A DNA stretch of 35,160 bases from Saprospiraceae bacterium (GCA_020630475.1 JAHDBI010000015.1:1-35160); one strand, 5' to 3'. Positions 16,268 through 25,440 are shown, numbered from the stretch's first letter. Numbers and translations: made by a program. Notes: a model not told the origin generated them from the sequence alone.

Positions 16268-17308
16268 ATGACAAGCGAAGGAACCAATATATCGTCTCAA
16301 GATCCAACAGCAGAGCAAAGAAAAAAGGATCATATCAATATGGCCTTTGAGTCTGATATGGCTTCCGCCAATTTAGATGAGCGCTTTTATTATGAACCAA
16401 TACTTTCTGGGCATCCTAATGAATTGTCAACCATCGGTTGTAGCTTTTTAGGTAAAAATTTTGATGCACCCATATGGGTTTCTAGCATGACAGGCGGTAC
16501 AGCTCATGCCTCTAAAATCAATACCAATTTAGCAAGGGCGTGTAATGATTTTGCAATGGGAATGGGCTTAGGATCTTGTCGGCAATTATTATATAGCGAT
16601 GAGCATTTCAAGGATTTTGATGTCAGGAGGTTGATTGGTGATCAAGCATTGTATGCCAATTTAGGAATTGCCCAAGTAGAAGAATTAATCCATAAGAATC
16701 AATGGCATTTAGCGGAGGAGTTGATTAAAAAATTGCAAGCGGATGGTTTAATTATTCATATCAATCCATTTCAAGAATGGTTGCAACCTGAAGGAGATCA
16801 AATTTCACAAGCCCCTATTGATACGATCAAAAGGGTGTTGGATTTAACTGATGCCAAAATCATTGTAAAAGAAGTTGGACAAGGAATGGGTGTTCAAAGT
16901 TTAGAGGCACTCTTTAAACTGCCTATAGAAGCCGTAGATTTTGCAGCCAATGGAGGAACAAACTTTTCCAAATTAGAATTAATGCGTTCTTCTGATCAAA
17001 AGAAAGAAGTTTTTGGAAAGTTGGCCAATGTGGGTCATTCAGCATTAGAGATGGTTAAAATGTCCAATGATATCATTGATAGACTTGGAAGTAAGTTGGC
17101 TTGTAAACAAGTCATCGTATCTGGAGGAGTAAAGGACTTTTTAGATGGTTATTATGCCATGCAAGTATTAAATCTTCCTTCTATTTATGGGCAAGCGTCC
17201 GGCTTTTTAAAACATGCCCTTGGAGATTATGAAACATTGTTTCATTATGTGGAATCTCAGATAGAAGGTTATAAATTAGCTCAAGCATTTTTAGTTGCAA
17301 AGAAATAG
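16268..17308 (+). CDS. fni: Isopentenyl-diphosphate delta-isomerase, type 2 (FMN-dependent)
   Basis: This 346-residue TIM-barrel flavoenzyme interconverts isopentenyl and dimethylallyl diphosphate. Motifs seen are RKKDHI (18-23), MTGG (74-77), the HINPFQE catalytic/metal stretch (164-170) followed by QPEGD (173-177), KEVGQGM (201-207, FMN/phosphate contacts) and NGGTNFSKLE (228-237). The length is typical. Its stop overlaps the GTG of the HMG-CoA reductase gene (TAGTG), placing both in one operon of the mevalonate pathway. An ATG at 16260 in another frame stops after three codons and is not used. Confidence 0.94.
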   Translation: MTSEGTNISSQDPTAEQRKKDHINMAFESDMASANLDERFYYEPILSGHPNELSTIGCSFLGKNFDAPIWVSSMTGGTAHASKINTNLARACNDFAMGMGLGSCRQLLYSDEHFKDFDVRRLIGDQALYANLGIAQVEELIHKNQWHLAEELIKKLQADGLIIHINPFQEWLQPEGDQISQAPIDTIKRVLDLTDAKIIVKEVGQGMGVQSLEALFKLPIEAVDFAANGGTNFSKLELMRSSDQKKEVFGKLANVGHSALEMVKMSNDIIDRLGSKLACKQVIVSGGVKDFLDGYYAMQVLNLPSIYGQASGFLKHALGDYETLFHYVESQIEGYKLAQAFLVAKK

Positions 17309-18639
17309 TGAAAAAAAGTAAAACGATATCGGGTTTTTCAAAGATGTCTAAAAGGCATAAGATTAAATGGATTGTGGAGACATTCTTTAAGAATCCAGAA
17401 ACCGTCATGAGAGAACTGGTAAGTTACTGGCATGACAATGAAGACCAACAAAAAATACTAGATGGGTTTAGTGAAAATACCATCAGTAATTTTCCAATGC
17501 CATATGGGGTTGCCCCAAACTTTGTTATTGACAATCGACCGTATTGTGTCCCCATGGTGATTGAAGAAAGTTCTGTAGTGGCTGCCGCTAGTAGTGCGGC
17601 AAAATTCTGGATGCAAAGAGGAGGCATTAAAACAGAAATAGTAGGAGTAAAAAAAATAGGTCAAGTTCATTTTAAGTGGAAAGGTGAGAGCAATCGTCTA
17701 TTTGGAATGTTTGATCGGATTCAAGAACGCTTAATCCAAGATACTGCATCGTTGACTGAAAAAATGAATCAACGAGGTGGAGGAATAGTCGGCATTGAAT
17801 TATTAGACTTTACGGATTTAGAAGAAAATCTTTATCAGATTAAAGCCTCGTTTCACACTTGTGATTCCATGGGAGCAAATTTTATCAATTCTATTCTGGA
17901 ACAATTTGCCGAAAGCCTAAAGTCTTTTCTTATTGAATCACCAAGTTTAAAGGAGGAAGAAAGAGATGTACTCATCGTGATGTGTATCCTTTCCAACTTC
18001 ACTCCTGAATGTACTGTGCGGGCGGAAGTTTCTTGTCCAATCGATGAACTAGGAATGTTTCCAGGTAAAATGGATTCCAAGACTTTTGCTGAGAAGTTTG
18101 AGACAGCTGTGAAGATTGCACATATTGACCCCTACCGTGCAACGACTCATAACAAGGGAATATTTAATGGAATTGATGCTGTTGTATTAGCAACGGGTAA
18201 TGACTTTAGAGCTGTAGAGGCATGTGGTCATACTTATGCTGCAAGAGATGGTCAGTATAGAAGTTTATCGCATTGTGATATTAAGCATGGCATTTTTAGA
18301 TTTTGGTTAGAGATACCTTTGGCTGTTGGGACAGTAGGTGGCTTGACAAAATTACATCCAATGGCCAGACGATCTTTGGAGTTGTTAGGAAATCCATCGG
18401 CAGAAGAATTGATGCGAGTAATCGCGGCTACGGGCTTAGCTCAAAATTTTGCAGCGGTAAAATCTTTAGTCACTACTGGCATTCAAAAAGGGCACATGAA
18501 AATGCATTTAAAGAATATTTTAGCCCAGTTTAATGCTACAAAAGAAGAGGCGGAAAAAGTTAAAAAACACTTCGAGAATGTCGTCGTTTCTTACAGTGGA
18601 GTAAGGGATTTCTTAGATAAGGTACGCTTAGAATCTTAA
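17308..18639 (+). CDS. mvaA: Hydroxymethylglutaryl-CoA reductase
   Basis: This 443-residue enzyme reduces HMG-CoA to mevalonate, the committed step of the mevalonate pathway. Catalytic residues can be placed: Glu in VIEESSVVAAAS (E86/E87), K283 in THNKGIFNGID, D290 in the same segment, and His H396 in the C-terminal GHMKMH. DSMGAN (186-191) and the GTVGGLT cofactor loop (341-347) are also present. There are no membrane helices, as in bacterial class II enzymes. NADH or NADPH preference cannot be told. Translation starts at GTG overlapping the isomerase stop; a later ATG at codon 13 is possible. Confidence 0.94.
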   Translation: MKKSKTISGFSKMSKRHKIKWIVETFFKNPETVMRELVSYWHDNEDQQKILDGFSENTISNFPMPYGVAPNFVIDNRPYCVPMVIEESSVVAAASSAAKFWMQRGGIKTEIVGVKKIGQVHFKWKGESNRLFGMFDRIQERLIQDTASLTEKMNQRGGGIVGIELLDFTDLEENLYQIKASFHTCDSMGANFINSILEQFAESLKSFLIESPSLKEEERDVLIVMCILSNFTPECTVRAEVSCPIDELGMFPGKMDSKTFAEKFETAVKIAHIDPYRATTHNKGIFNGIDAVVLATGNDFRAVEACGHTYAARDGQYRSLSHCDIKHGIFRFWLEIPLAVGTVGGLTKLHPMARRSLELLGNPSAEELMRVIAATGLAQNFAAVKSLVTTGIQKGHMKMHLKNILAQFNATKEEAEKVKKHFENVVVSYSGVRDFLDKVRLES

Positions 18640-18757
18640 GCGGTATAAATTGGTAGTTTTCACATTTTGATGACATTTATATGTTTTTTATATATATGTA
18701 ATATAAAAGCATTATTTTCGCTCTGTAGTTTATAATTCTAGAACGAAGAACACAGCT

Positions 18758-19693
18758 ATCAAAAAGGAATTTTACGGTCGGGGAAAAATTCTTCTCACTG
18801 GAGAATACGGGGTGCTTAGTGGTGCAGAAGCACTCGCTATACCCACTCGCTTAGGTCAAAAAATGATCGTAAAAGACACCAAAGGTTCAAATCTTATCTG
18901 GGAGAGTTTAGATCATAATGGAGAGACTTGGTTTAGTGCTACGATTTCTTTGTATGATTTTAAAGCCCTGAAGACTTCCGATTTAATTATTGCTGAAAAC
19001 CTACAGGGTATTTTAAAAAATGCATGTCGTTTAAATTCAGAGTTCTTATCTAAATGGAATGGCTTTAAGGTGGAAACACAATTAGAGTTTGACCGTGCGT
19101 GGGGATTAGGTTCTAGTTCGACACTGATGTACAATATTGCGGAATGGGCTGGAATTAATGGAATCATGTTGGCCTTAAAAGCGACGAATGGTTCTGGATA
19201 CGATGTGGCTTGTTCAGGTGCTGATGGTCCAATCATTTACATTTCAAATGATGAGAGGATCAGTTATACACCAGTTGACTTTTATCCCAACTTTGCCGAT
19301 AAATTATATTTCGTTCATCTCGGCGAAAAGGTAAAGAGTGAGGATCAGGTCAAGTACTATTTTAGAACATGTAAGAAGAAAGACGCTTTCGCGGAAGCTC
19401 AAAGCAAGATCACACAAAAAGTTATTAGCAATACTAGTTTGAGTGGTTTTGAAAGCTTAATGGAAGAGCATGAAGACTTGGTAAGTGAGCATTTAAAACT
19501 TCCAAAAATCAAGGACGAGAGATTCAGTGATTATTGGGGTATCGTCAAATCCTTGGGTGCATGGGGAGGTGATATGATCCTCGTGAGTTCTGATCGATCC
19601 GAAGAAGAAACCAAAACATACTTTAAAGCTCATGATTGTTCAACAGTCATACCGTATGAGTCTCTTGTACTAGAAGAAGCACTAGTATCCTAA
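18758..19693 (+). CDS. GYDIA family GHMP kinase, candidate mevalonate-pathway kinase, non-canonical start
   Basis: This is a GHMP-superfamily kinase of about 311 residues. The conserved N-terminus FYGRGKILLTGEYGVLSGAEALAIPT is encoded upstream of the only canonical in-frame start (GTG 18812), and the frame is open back to TAA 18704-18706 with no ATG, GTG or TTG. The ATC at 18758 (I-K-K-E-F-Y-G-R-G-K) sits where homologues start, so it or a sequence error in an ATG is likely. The ATP loop is WGLGSSSTL, and the family-naming motif appears as GYDVA followed by CSGADGPIIYIS. Such proteins accompany mevalonate genes in Bacteroidota and are thought to phosphorylate mevalonate or phosphomevalonate. 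It follows mvaA by 118 bases; a -7-like TATTTTCG lies at 18713-18720. Confidence 0.85.
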   Translation: MKKEFYGRGKILLTGEYGVLSGAEALAIPTRLGQKMIVKDTKGSNLIWESLDHNGETWFSATISLYDFKALKTSDLIIAENLQGILKNACRLNSEFLSKWNGFKVETQLEFDRAWGLGSSSTLMYNIAEWAGINGIMLALKATNGSGYDVACSGADGPIIYISNDERISYTPVDFYPNFADKLYFVHLGEKVKSEDQVKYYFRTCKKKDAFAEAQSKITQKVISNTSLSGFESLMEEHEDLVSEHLKLPKIKDERFSDYWGIVKSLGAWGGDMILVSSDRSEEETKTYFKAHDCSTVIPYESLVLEEALVS

Positions 19694-19727
19694 AACAAAA
19701 ACAATTCATTTTTGGTCCGCGTTAAAC

Positions 19728-19742
19728 TTCGCCGAAAGGCAA
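19728..19742 (+). repeat. 15-base repeat motif TTCGCCGAAAGGCAA, copy 3
   Basis: Exact copy in the gap between the GHMP kinase and nfu genes, about 25 bases upstream of the nfu -7 box. It is the only copy outside a coding region. Confidence 0.6.
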
Positions 19743-19766
19743 GAACTTATCTGGTAAAAATTGTGT

Positions 19767-19774
19767 TACCTTTG
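19767..19774 (+). promoter_or_regulatory. Probable -7 box of the nfu gene
   Basis: TACCTTTG matches TAnnTTTG and lies 17 bases before the ATG at 19792. No TTG is present at the expected -33 distance. It follows directly after one copy of the 15-base repeat motif. Confidence 0.45.
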
Positions 19775-19791
19775 GACAATAATTAATAAAT

Positions 19792-20403
19792 ATGGAAACG
19801 ACTACAAAAAGTCCAATAATGTTATACACTGAGCAGACTCCTAATCCAGAGTCACTTAAGTTTGTAACCAATAAAATGCTCTATAAAGGAACAGCAGATT
19901 TTAGAACGCAAGAGCTTGCCACAGAATGGTCTCCTTTAGCGAATGCTTTATTTGATTTAGCATATGTAAAAGGGGTATATATCTGTAACAACTTTGTTAC
20001 GATAACTAAGGAGTTCAATTACAGCTGGGATGATTTAATGCTAAAATTGAAGGAGTTTATAAAAGGATATGTTGAAGAAGGTAAGGTGATTGTCAATGAT
20101 GGTTTTGCTGAAGCGATGAAAAAGATCGAAGAAGAAAATCAAGTGGAATATCAATATACTGGAGAAGAGGCCGAGTTAGTGAAGAAGATAAAGGAATTGA
20201 TAGATACTTATGTTAAGCCAGCTGTAGAAATGGATGGTGGTAATATCGAATTTAAGTCTTTTGACAAAGGTATTGTAACCGTGATTCTTCAAGGGTCATG
20301 TAGCGGTTGTCCTTCGTCGACAGTGACATTAAAATCTGGAATTGAAGGGATGCTGAAAAGAATGGTCCCTGAAGTCACCGAAGTGGTTTCGGAAATGGGA
20401 TAA
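19792..20403 (+). CDS. NifU/Nfu family iron-sulfur scaffold protein
   Basis: This 203-residue protein has an N-terminal Nfu-N domain (about 8-95, MLYTEQTPNPESLKF...) and a C-terminal NifU-like domain (about 126-203) with the CxxC pair C170 and C173 in GSCSGCPSS. The pair binds a [4Fe-4S] cluster between two subunits for delivery to target proteins. The EMDGGNIEF stretch before it is typical. It has its own -7 box upstream and a terminator right after, so it is probably a single-gene unit. Confidence 0.93.
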   Translation: METTTKSPIMLYTEQTPNPESLKFVTNKMLYKGTADFRTQELATEWSPLANALFDLAYVKGVYICNNFVTITKEFNYSWDDLMLKLKEFIKGYVEEGKVIVNDGFAEAMKKIEEENQVEYQYTGEEAELVKKIKELIDTYVKPAVEMDGGNIEFKSFDKGIVTVILQGSCSGCPSSTVTLKSGIEGMLKRMVPEVTEVVSEMG

Positions 20404-20410
20404 AATATAA

Positions 20411-20433
20411 AGGAGCCGCGAGGCTCTTTTTTT
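20411..20433 (+). terminator. Intrinsic terminator after nfu
   Basis: GAGCC and GGCTC form a stem around a GCGA tetraloop, followed by seven T residues. The T-tract touches the first possible ATG of the next gene. Confidence 0.85.
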
Positions 20434-21237
20434 ATGCATATGATTATGGAATTAGAACAACTTTGCGCAAAACTTAGAATATCTGTTTCTGAAGTAGCTC
20501 AATACATCAAAGGAGAATTTGGGAAGGTCCAGTCAACTCAAATCGAACAAAAGGAATTGAATAGCCTTGTTTCGTATGTTGACCAACAAGGAGAGAAAAT
20601 GTTGGTTGAAGCTTTGACTGATTTTGAGATCAATGCTTCGTTTTTGACGGAGGAAGAAACAGTAGAAAGAGATCAAAAGGATTATCAATGGATTATAGAT
20701 CCATTAGATGGAACAACCAATTTTCTTTACGGAATTCCTTTCTTTTCAGTTAGTGTAGCACTGTATTACAAAAAGGAAGCGCTTATCGGAGTAGTGCATA
20801 ATGTGATGACAGATGAGCAGTTTTATGCCATCAAAGGAAATGGGGCGTATTGTAATGAATTACCGATTCACATTTCAAATAAAGATGAATTGAAAGAAAG
20901 TCTGATCGCAACAGGTTTTCCTTATCGGAATGACTATAACAGTATGCAACACGCTTCGTTATTAGCTCATTGGTTTGAACACTCTAGAGGAATTCGTCGG
21001 TTGGGTTCTGCCGCTTTGGATTTGTGTTATACTGCTTGTGGAAAATTCCAAGCTTATTATGAATCCATGTTAAACCCTTGGGACATCGCAGCTGGTGCTC
21101 TAATTGTCAAAGAGGCTGGTGGTGTATTGTGTAATTATATGGGTGACACATTTGATCCTTTTGCAGGGGAGGTGATTGCAACGAATAAGCATTTACAATC
21201 AGAAATTGTCAGTGTAGTCAGTCGCCTTAAACAGTAG
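20434..21237 (+). CDS. Inositol monophosphatase family protein (SuhB/IMPase-like)
   Basis: This Mg2+-dependent phosphatase of 267 residues hydrolyses a sugar or inositol phosphate, or a related substrate such as 3'-phosphoadenosine phosphates. The metal site is intact: E73/E74 in LTEEET, WIIDPLDGTTNF with D89, D92, G93 and T94, and W216-D217 in NPWDIAAG. ATGs at 20434, 20440 and 20446 are all possible starts; the last gives MELEQLC and may be the true one because the first lies against the terminator T-tract. No promoter is evident. Substrate choice cannot be read from sequence. Confidence 0.92.
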   Translation: MHMIMELEQLCAKLRISVSEVAQYIKGEFGKVQSTQIEQKELNSLVSYVDQQGEKMLVEALTDFEINASFLTEEETVERDQKDYQWIIDPLDGTTNFLYGIPFFSVSVALYYKKEALIGVVHNVMTDEQFYAIKGNGAYCNELPIHISNKDELKESLIATGFPYRNDYNSMQHASLLAHWFEHSRGIRRLGSAALDLCYTACGKFQAYYESMLNPWDIAAGALIVKEAGGVLCNYMGDTFDPFAGEVIATNKHLQSEIVSVVSRLKQ

Positions 21238-21317
21238 GATTGCACGATTCATCGACAATAATGGGACTTGTTTCGAAATTTTAACAGAGAATAGCCAAAG
21301 TCTACTAACTTCACATA

Positions 21318-22559
21318 GTGCTAGTTTTTGAAAATATCATTGAAGCTTTTAATTCAGTTCGAGCCAACATCCTTCGTTCGATTTTAACGATGCTTATTAT
21401 AGCCATAGGTATCGCGTGCCTAGTAGGAATTCTTGCGGCGATGGATACTCTACTCTATTCTATGAATAGTAATTTTAATAGGCTTGGCGCCAATTCTTTT
21501 AGTATCTATTCAAAAAGGGATAACATTAAATCCAATAAAAAGGGTAGAAGGCAAAAAGCAAGTACCGTCATCACATTTAGAGAAGCTATTGATTTTTCAG
21601 AAAAGTATCGATTTGGTGGATCTAGGGTTTCCGTAGATTCATATTGCACAGGAGGAGCAACCATCAAATACGGTGAAGAAAAAACGAATCCTACTGTGAG
21701 GTTGGTTGGTATTGATGAAAATTATCTTTTTGTATCGTCCTATGAATTAAGTGCAGGAAGAAACTTTAGCACAACGGAGGTAGAATCTGGATCTAATAGA
21801 GCCATTCTCGGCAAAGAGATCGTAAAACTTTTATTTGATGACAAACCAGAAAAAGCCATAGGTAAGTCGGTAAATATTGGTAATGGTAAATTCAAGGTTG
21901 TTGGGACTTTAGAACAAAAAGGAAATTCATCCGGAGGGGGAAATGATCGAAGAGTTTTCATTCCTTTAACGAAGGCAAAATTGCTTTATGGTCACTCCAA
22001 CAAAAACTATAATATAACGGTCTCAATGAATGACGCGACAAAGGTGAATGATGCTGTTTCAGCGGCCATTGGTACCATGAGGAGTGTTAGAAAGTTGAAG
22101 GCTGTTGATGAAAATGATTTTGTGATAAGGAAAAGTGATGGCATCCTTGAGCAACTTAAAGACATGACAACCGAACTAAGGTTAATTACCATAGCTATTG
22201 TGTGTATGACTTTGTTGGGCGCTGCAATTGGTTTGATGAATATTATGCTCGTTTCTGTAACTGAACGAACTAAGGAAATAGGGGTGAGAAAAGCGCTAGG
22301 TGCAACTCAAAGTAATATACTTTCGCAATTTTTAGCTGAGGCCATCATCGTTTGTCAAATGGGTGGATTTATAGGAATTGTTCTGGGAATCCTCGTAGGT
22401 TTCGGAGTGGCGATGTTGATTGGAGGGGAGTTTATCATTCCATGGCAATGGATCATGTTAGCACTATTCGTTTGTTTATTTGTTGGAGTGATTTCTGGAT
22501 TGTACCCTGCTTTAAAAGCTGCTAGATTGGATCCTATTGAATCATTGAGACATGAATAA
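21318..22559 (+). CDS. ABC transporter permease, MacB/FtsX type
   Basis: This 413-residue membrane protein has one N-terminal helix (about 19-41), a large periplasmic MacB-PCD domain (about 45-280) and three C-terminal helices of the FtsX domain (about 290-405). The segment [15 protein letters not shown] is the family hallmark near the first of these helices, and [19 protein letters not shown] closes the protein. Such permeases work with a separate ATPase and often a membrane-fusion protein in export or lipoprotein/mechanical signalling. No ATPase gene lies beside it in this window, so its partner must be elsewhere. It starts with GTG and overlaps the next gene by 8 bases. Confidence 0.92.
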   Translation: MLVFENIIEAFNSVRANILRSILTMLIIAIGIACLVGILAAMDTLLYSMNSNFNRLGANSFSIYSKRDNIKSNKKGRRQKASTVITFREAIDFSEKYRFGGSRVSVDSYCTGGATIKYGEEKTNPTVRLVGIDENYLFVSSYELSAGRNFSTTEVESGSNRAILGKEIVKLLFDDKPEKAIGKSVNIGNGKFKVVGTLEQKGNSSGGGNDRRVFIPLTKAKLLYGHSNKNYNITVSMNDATKVNDAVSAAIGTMRSVRKLKAVDENDFVIRKSDGILEQLKDMTTELRLITIAIVCMTLLGAAIGLMNIMLVSVTERTKEIGVRKALGATQSNILSQFLAEAIIVCQMGGFIGIVLGILVGFGVAMLIGGEFIIPWQWIMLALFVCLFVGVISGLYPALKAARLDPIESLRHE

Positions 22560-23094
22560 ACAAGTGAGTTTAAAAATGATCGTTGAAGTAGTTAAATATG
22601 ATCCCAATTGGATTAATCTTTTCAAAAGTGAATCTCAAAATATTTCACAGCTCTTAGAAGGCGTGATTCATAGAGTACACCATATTGGCAGTACAGCTGT
22701 TCCTGGTCTAATGGCTAAACCAATTATAGACATATTATTAGAAGTCGAAGATTTAAAAGAACTAGATCAACGACAAAAGGATTTTGAAAATTTGGGCTAT
22801 GAAGTGATGGGAGAGTTCGGTATTCCAGGTCGAAGGTATTATCGAAAGGGTGGTGAAAATAGAACACATCAAATTCATTCTTTTATAAAAAATGAAGAAA
22901 ACGTCATTCGCCATATTGCGTTTAGAGATTATTTAATTCATCATCCAGAAATAGCGATGGAATATGGTCAATTGAAGTTTCGAAGTGCCGAAAAATGCAA
23001 TAATGATATAGGGCTTTATTGTGACTTAAAAGATGATTTTATTAAGCATCATGAACCCCTTGCTGTCTCTTGGTTTATAAAGAATATGCACTAA
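22552..23094 (+). CDS. GrpB family protein (UPF0157)
   Basis: This 180-residue protein is of the GrpB family, a nucleotidyltransferase-fold group often found with or fused to CoaE. The fold marker is [23 protein letters not shown] (about 42-64), with the GS and DxD-like D residue of such enzymes, followed by RTHQIHSF and HIAFRDYL. The function is not established. The ATG at 22552 overlaps the permease stop, and codon 9 (ATG 22576) is an alternative start. A strong terminator follows its stop codon. Confidence 0.9.
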   Translation: MNKQVSLKMIVEVVKYDPNWINLFKSESQNISQLLEGVIHRVHHIGSTAVPGLMAKPIIDILLEVEDLKELDQRQKDFENLGYEVMGEFGIPGRRYYRKGGENRTHQIHSFIKNEENVIRHIAFRDYLIHHPEIAMEYGQLKFRSAEKCNNDIGLYCDLKDDFIKHHEPLAVSWFIKNMH

Positions 23095-23100
23095 TTGTAT

Positions 23101-23142
23101 AAAAAAAGGAGACGTTAATTGAACGTCTCCTTTTTTATTTTT
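23101..23142. terminator. Bidirectional intrinsic terminator
   Basis: GGAGACGTT (23108-23116) and AACGTCTCC (23122-23130) form a 9-base perfect stem with a 5-base loop, flanked by A7 on the left and T6 on the right. It can end transcription from both the GrpB gene and the convergent T9SS gene. Confidence 0.9.
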
Positions 23143-23154
23143 GGTCAATTAAAC

Positions 23155-25440
23155 TTATTGTTTAATTAACCGACCAGATTTAATTTCGTTGCCTAGTTTT
23201 ATTTCATAAAGCAATACTCCACTTTCTTGAGAATTCAAATCCAGCGAAATAGTATTGTTTCCTTTATTTATTTTTTGAGTTGTATTCAATAGCTGTTTAC
23301 CGACGATATCGTAAAGTCGAATTTGAACAGTTTGTTCCTTTGATGATTCAATATCAAAATTGATGGTGTTTTCAAATGGGTTAGGGTAGGCTGCAAGAAC
23401 ATTATTAGAAACACTTTCAATATAATCTCTAATTTCTACAGGAACATTTTTATCTATTAGTGTTTGTTGGTCAAAACTTATTTCAGATTGTGTAAAGTTC
23501 TGTGTCCAATTCACCAACTCAACATCCCCTTTATAGATGGCTACGAAGTTTTCGTCTTCCATCATCTTATCTACTTCACCCACGATCATTTTGTGAGCGG
23601 GGATTTCATCTAAAAATGGATTGTAAATGTCAGTAAACTCAAATGATGCATCTACAACTCTCCATAAGTTTTCTGTAGGAAGCGGTGTGCCTTCAGAAAC
23701 CTTAGCAATTAAGTTCATGACATCATTGAAGTCTAGTTTATTATTATCATCAGTGTCACCAGCCAATAGTTGATAAGGATCTGTAATTTTTTGTTCGCCT
23801 AATAAGTGATCTAATAACAACAATACATCATCCTTAGAAATACGACTGTCATCCTTTTCGGTTTTTACTCCGTAGAATTTTAATTCAATGTCAGCTGGAT
23901 TTTCCTCAATTAGGTATAATCCGCTTTCTTCAGTCATGTTGTAAATCATATTGTCACTATGACTGATAATCGTATCTATGGTTTCAGTAAACACACTGTC
24001 GTGGATTTCATTAATGACAATGAATCCAGAATTATTAACGAAACTGTCTAATGTTACATTTATCGTTGTGTCCACTGTTATAAGAATAGACGTGTCTACG
24101 GTTTCATGAGTGGTCATCATAGCTACGTCGGATACTTTTGCCCCAAATTGATCAACAACCAAACCTGCGATTTCAAATAAGCCGGTAGTTTCTTCACCAC
24201 CATCAATTTCATCGTCCACTCGTACACAGTTTTGAATATTAGCACCATTATTTTGAATTTCAACGATAACCTCACAATATGATTGGTTTCCTACAGCATC
24301 TGTAACCCACATTTGCACAATGTTCTCACCCAGCTGATCACATGTAAATGTCTTATTCATGTCTTCAGGATCTTCTGAAAATGAAAAACTCAAAGGATCA
24401 TGACCGCATGAAGATGAACTTCCAAAGTCTAAATCTTTTGCCCAGATTTCGACCATACCTTCATCATTGATTCCATCATCATCAGTGTCCATACCCATCA
24501 GAGGTACAGTTACGTGAGCGATACAATAAGTCGTTGGTCCCTTATTATCTGCAACGGTTACTTTGACATAACAAGTTTTTTTACTTCCACATCCATAGTG
24601 AACCGTATACTTTACATTGGTTGTGCCCAATGGATAGTTACCTGATATGTTTGCTCCGTCTTCATCGGCATAAGGAGAATTATTTTCAATAGTAAAATCT
24701 CCACCACAAGAATTACCATTTACTTCTAGACTGGGCAATTCTACAAATGCATCCGTACAATTGTAGCTACTTACAGTTACATCTTCTAAGCAAACTAATT
24801 CAGGAACATCCGATTGACTTAGTTTAATGACTTGCCAATAGGTCCAAGAACCATATGGACTGCCGGAGTTAGGATCATATACGCACCAATCAATAACCGT
24901 CCATTTTCTGATGAGTTTTTTACACGTCGAACTGAAATTGAATATTTGATCTTCATATGAATGTGCAACAAGGCTACATGGCTCGTAATTATACGTAGGG
25001 TAGCTATACTCTTCTGGAAGGTCGTCCGGATGAGTGCTTGGATTACAGCCCTCTAAATTCAAATCCTGTAATGGCCATGTAATGTCAGACGCATCGAAGT
25101 TTCCCGAAGGCTCCACGTGAATTACTTGAGTACAACTATGTTGAACCCAGTTGTAATCCTCGACGGTCCACGTTCTGTAAATGAGACCAACGTTACAACT
25201 GTTGATATTCCAGGTATTCACAGATGCTCCTGCATCATGATCTCCGTTATAGTCATGATAATATGCATTGCCATAAATACTCAAATCCCATATTTCGTCT
25301 TCACAAGTCACCCATTGATCAGCTGGGCAAACAATATAAAACGAGGCAGTTTCAGATGCTCTAAGAGGGACTAATGTGAGTAAAACCAAGACAACGGCAC
25401 ATAGCCAAGAGATAGCCTTGGAAAGGTCTAGAGTTTTCAT
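23155..25440 (-). CDS. Secreted multidomain protein with HYR/Ig-like repeats, dockerin-like region and T9SS type A sorting tail
   Basis: This 761-residue protein has a signal peptide (about 1-30, ending LVPLRA). Cys-rich HYR/Ig-like modules follow (RTWTVEDYNW, RKWTVIDWC, VLVTVAD-type strands) to about residue 410. A Thr/Asp-rich stretch (about 440-490) contains repeated VDT/IDT units. A dockerin-like calcium region (about 530-585) contains GDTDDNNKLDFNDV. The C-terminal sorting domain (about 680-761) starts at AAYPNPFENTINF and ends GRLIKQ. The tail sends the protein through the type IX system to the surface. This architecture is common in Saprospiraceae. An upstream ATG at 25488 would add 16 polar residues; 25440 is preferred. 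The ligand is unknown. Confidence 0.88.
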   Translation of the reverse strand: MKTLDLSKAISWLCAVVLVLLTLVPLRASETASFYIVCPADQWVTCEDEIWDLSIYGNAYYHDYNGDHDAGASVNTWNINSCNVGLIYRTWTVEDYNWVQHSCTQVIHVEPSGNFDASDITWPLQDLNLEGCNPSTHPDDLPEEYSYPTYNYEPCSLVAHSYEDQIFNFSSTCKKLIRKWTVIDWCVYDPNSGSPYGSWTYWQVIKLSQSDVPELVCLEDVTVSSYNCTDAFVELPSLEVNGNSCGGDFTIENNSPYADEDGANISGNYPLGTTNVKYTVHYGCGSKKTCYVKVTVADNKGPTTYCIAHVTVPLMGMDTDDDGINDEGMVEIWAKDLDFGSSSSCGHDPLSFSFSEDPEDMNKTFTCDQLGENIVQMWVTDAVGNQSYCEVIVEIQNNGANIQNCVRVDDEIDGGEETTGLFEIAGLVVDQFGAKVSDVAMMTTHETVDTSILITVDTTINVTLDSFVNNSGFIVINEIHDSVFTETIDTIISHSDNMIYNMTEESGLYLIEENPADIELKFYGVKTEKDDSRISKDDVLLLLDHLLGEQKITDPYQLLAGDTDDNNKLDFNDVMNLIAKVSEGTPLPTENLWRVVDASFEFTDIYNPFLDEIPAHKMIVGEVDKMMEDENFVAIYKGDVELVNWTQNFTQSEISFDQQTLIDKNVPVEIRDYIESVSNNVLAAYPNPFENTINFDIESSKEQTVQIRLYDIVGKQLLNTTQKINKGNNTISLDLNSQESGVLLYEIKLGNEIKSGRLIKQ

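Noticed and set aside
18913..19236. Open frame of 107 codons on the minus strand
   Set aside because: It is the antisense shadow of the GHMP kinase and shows no family features.
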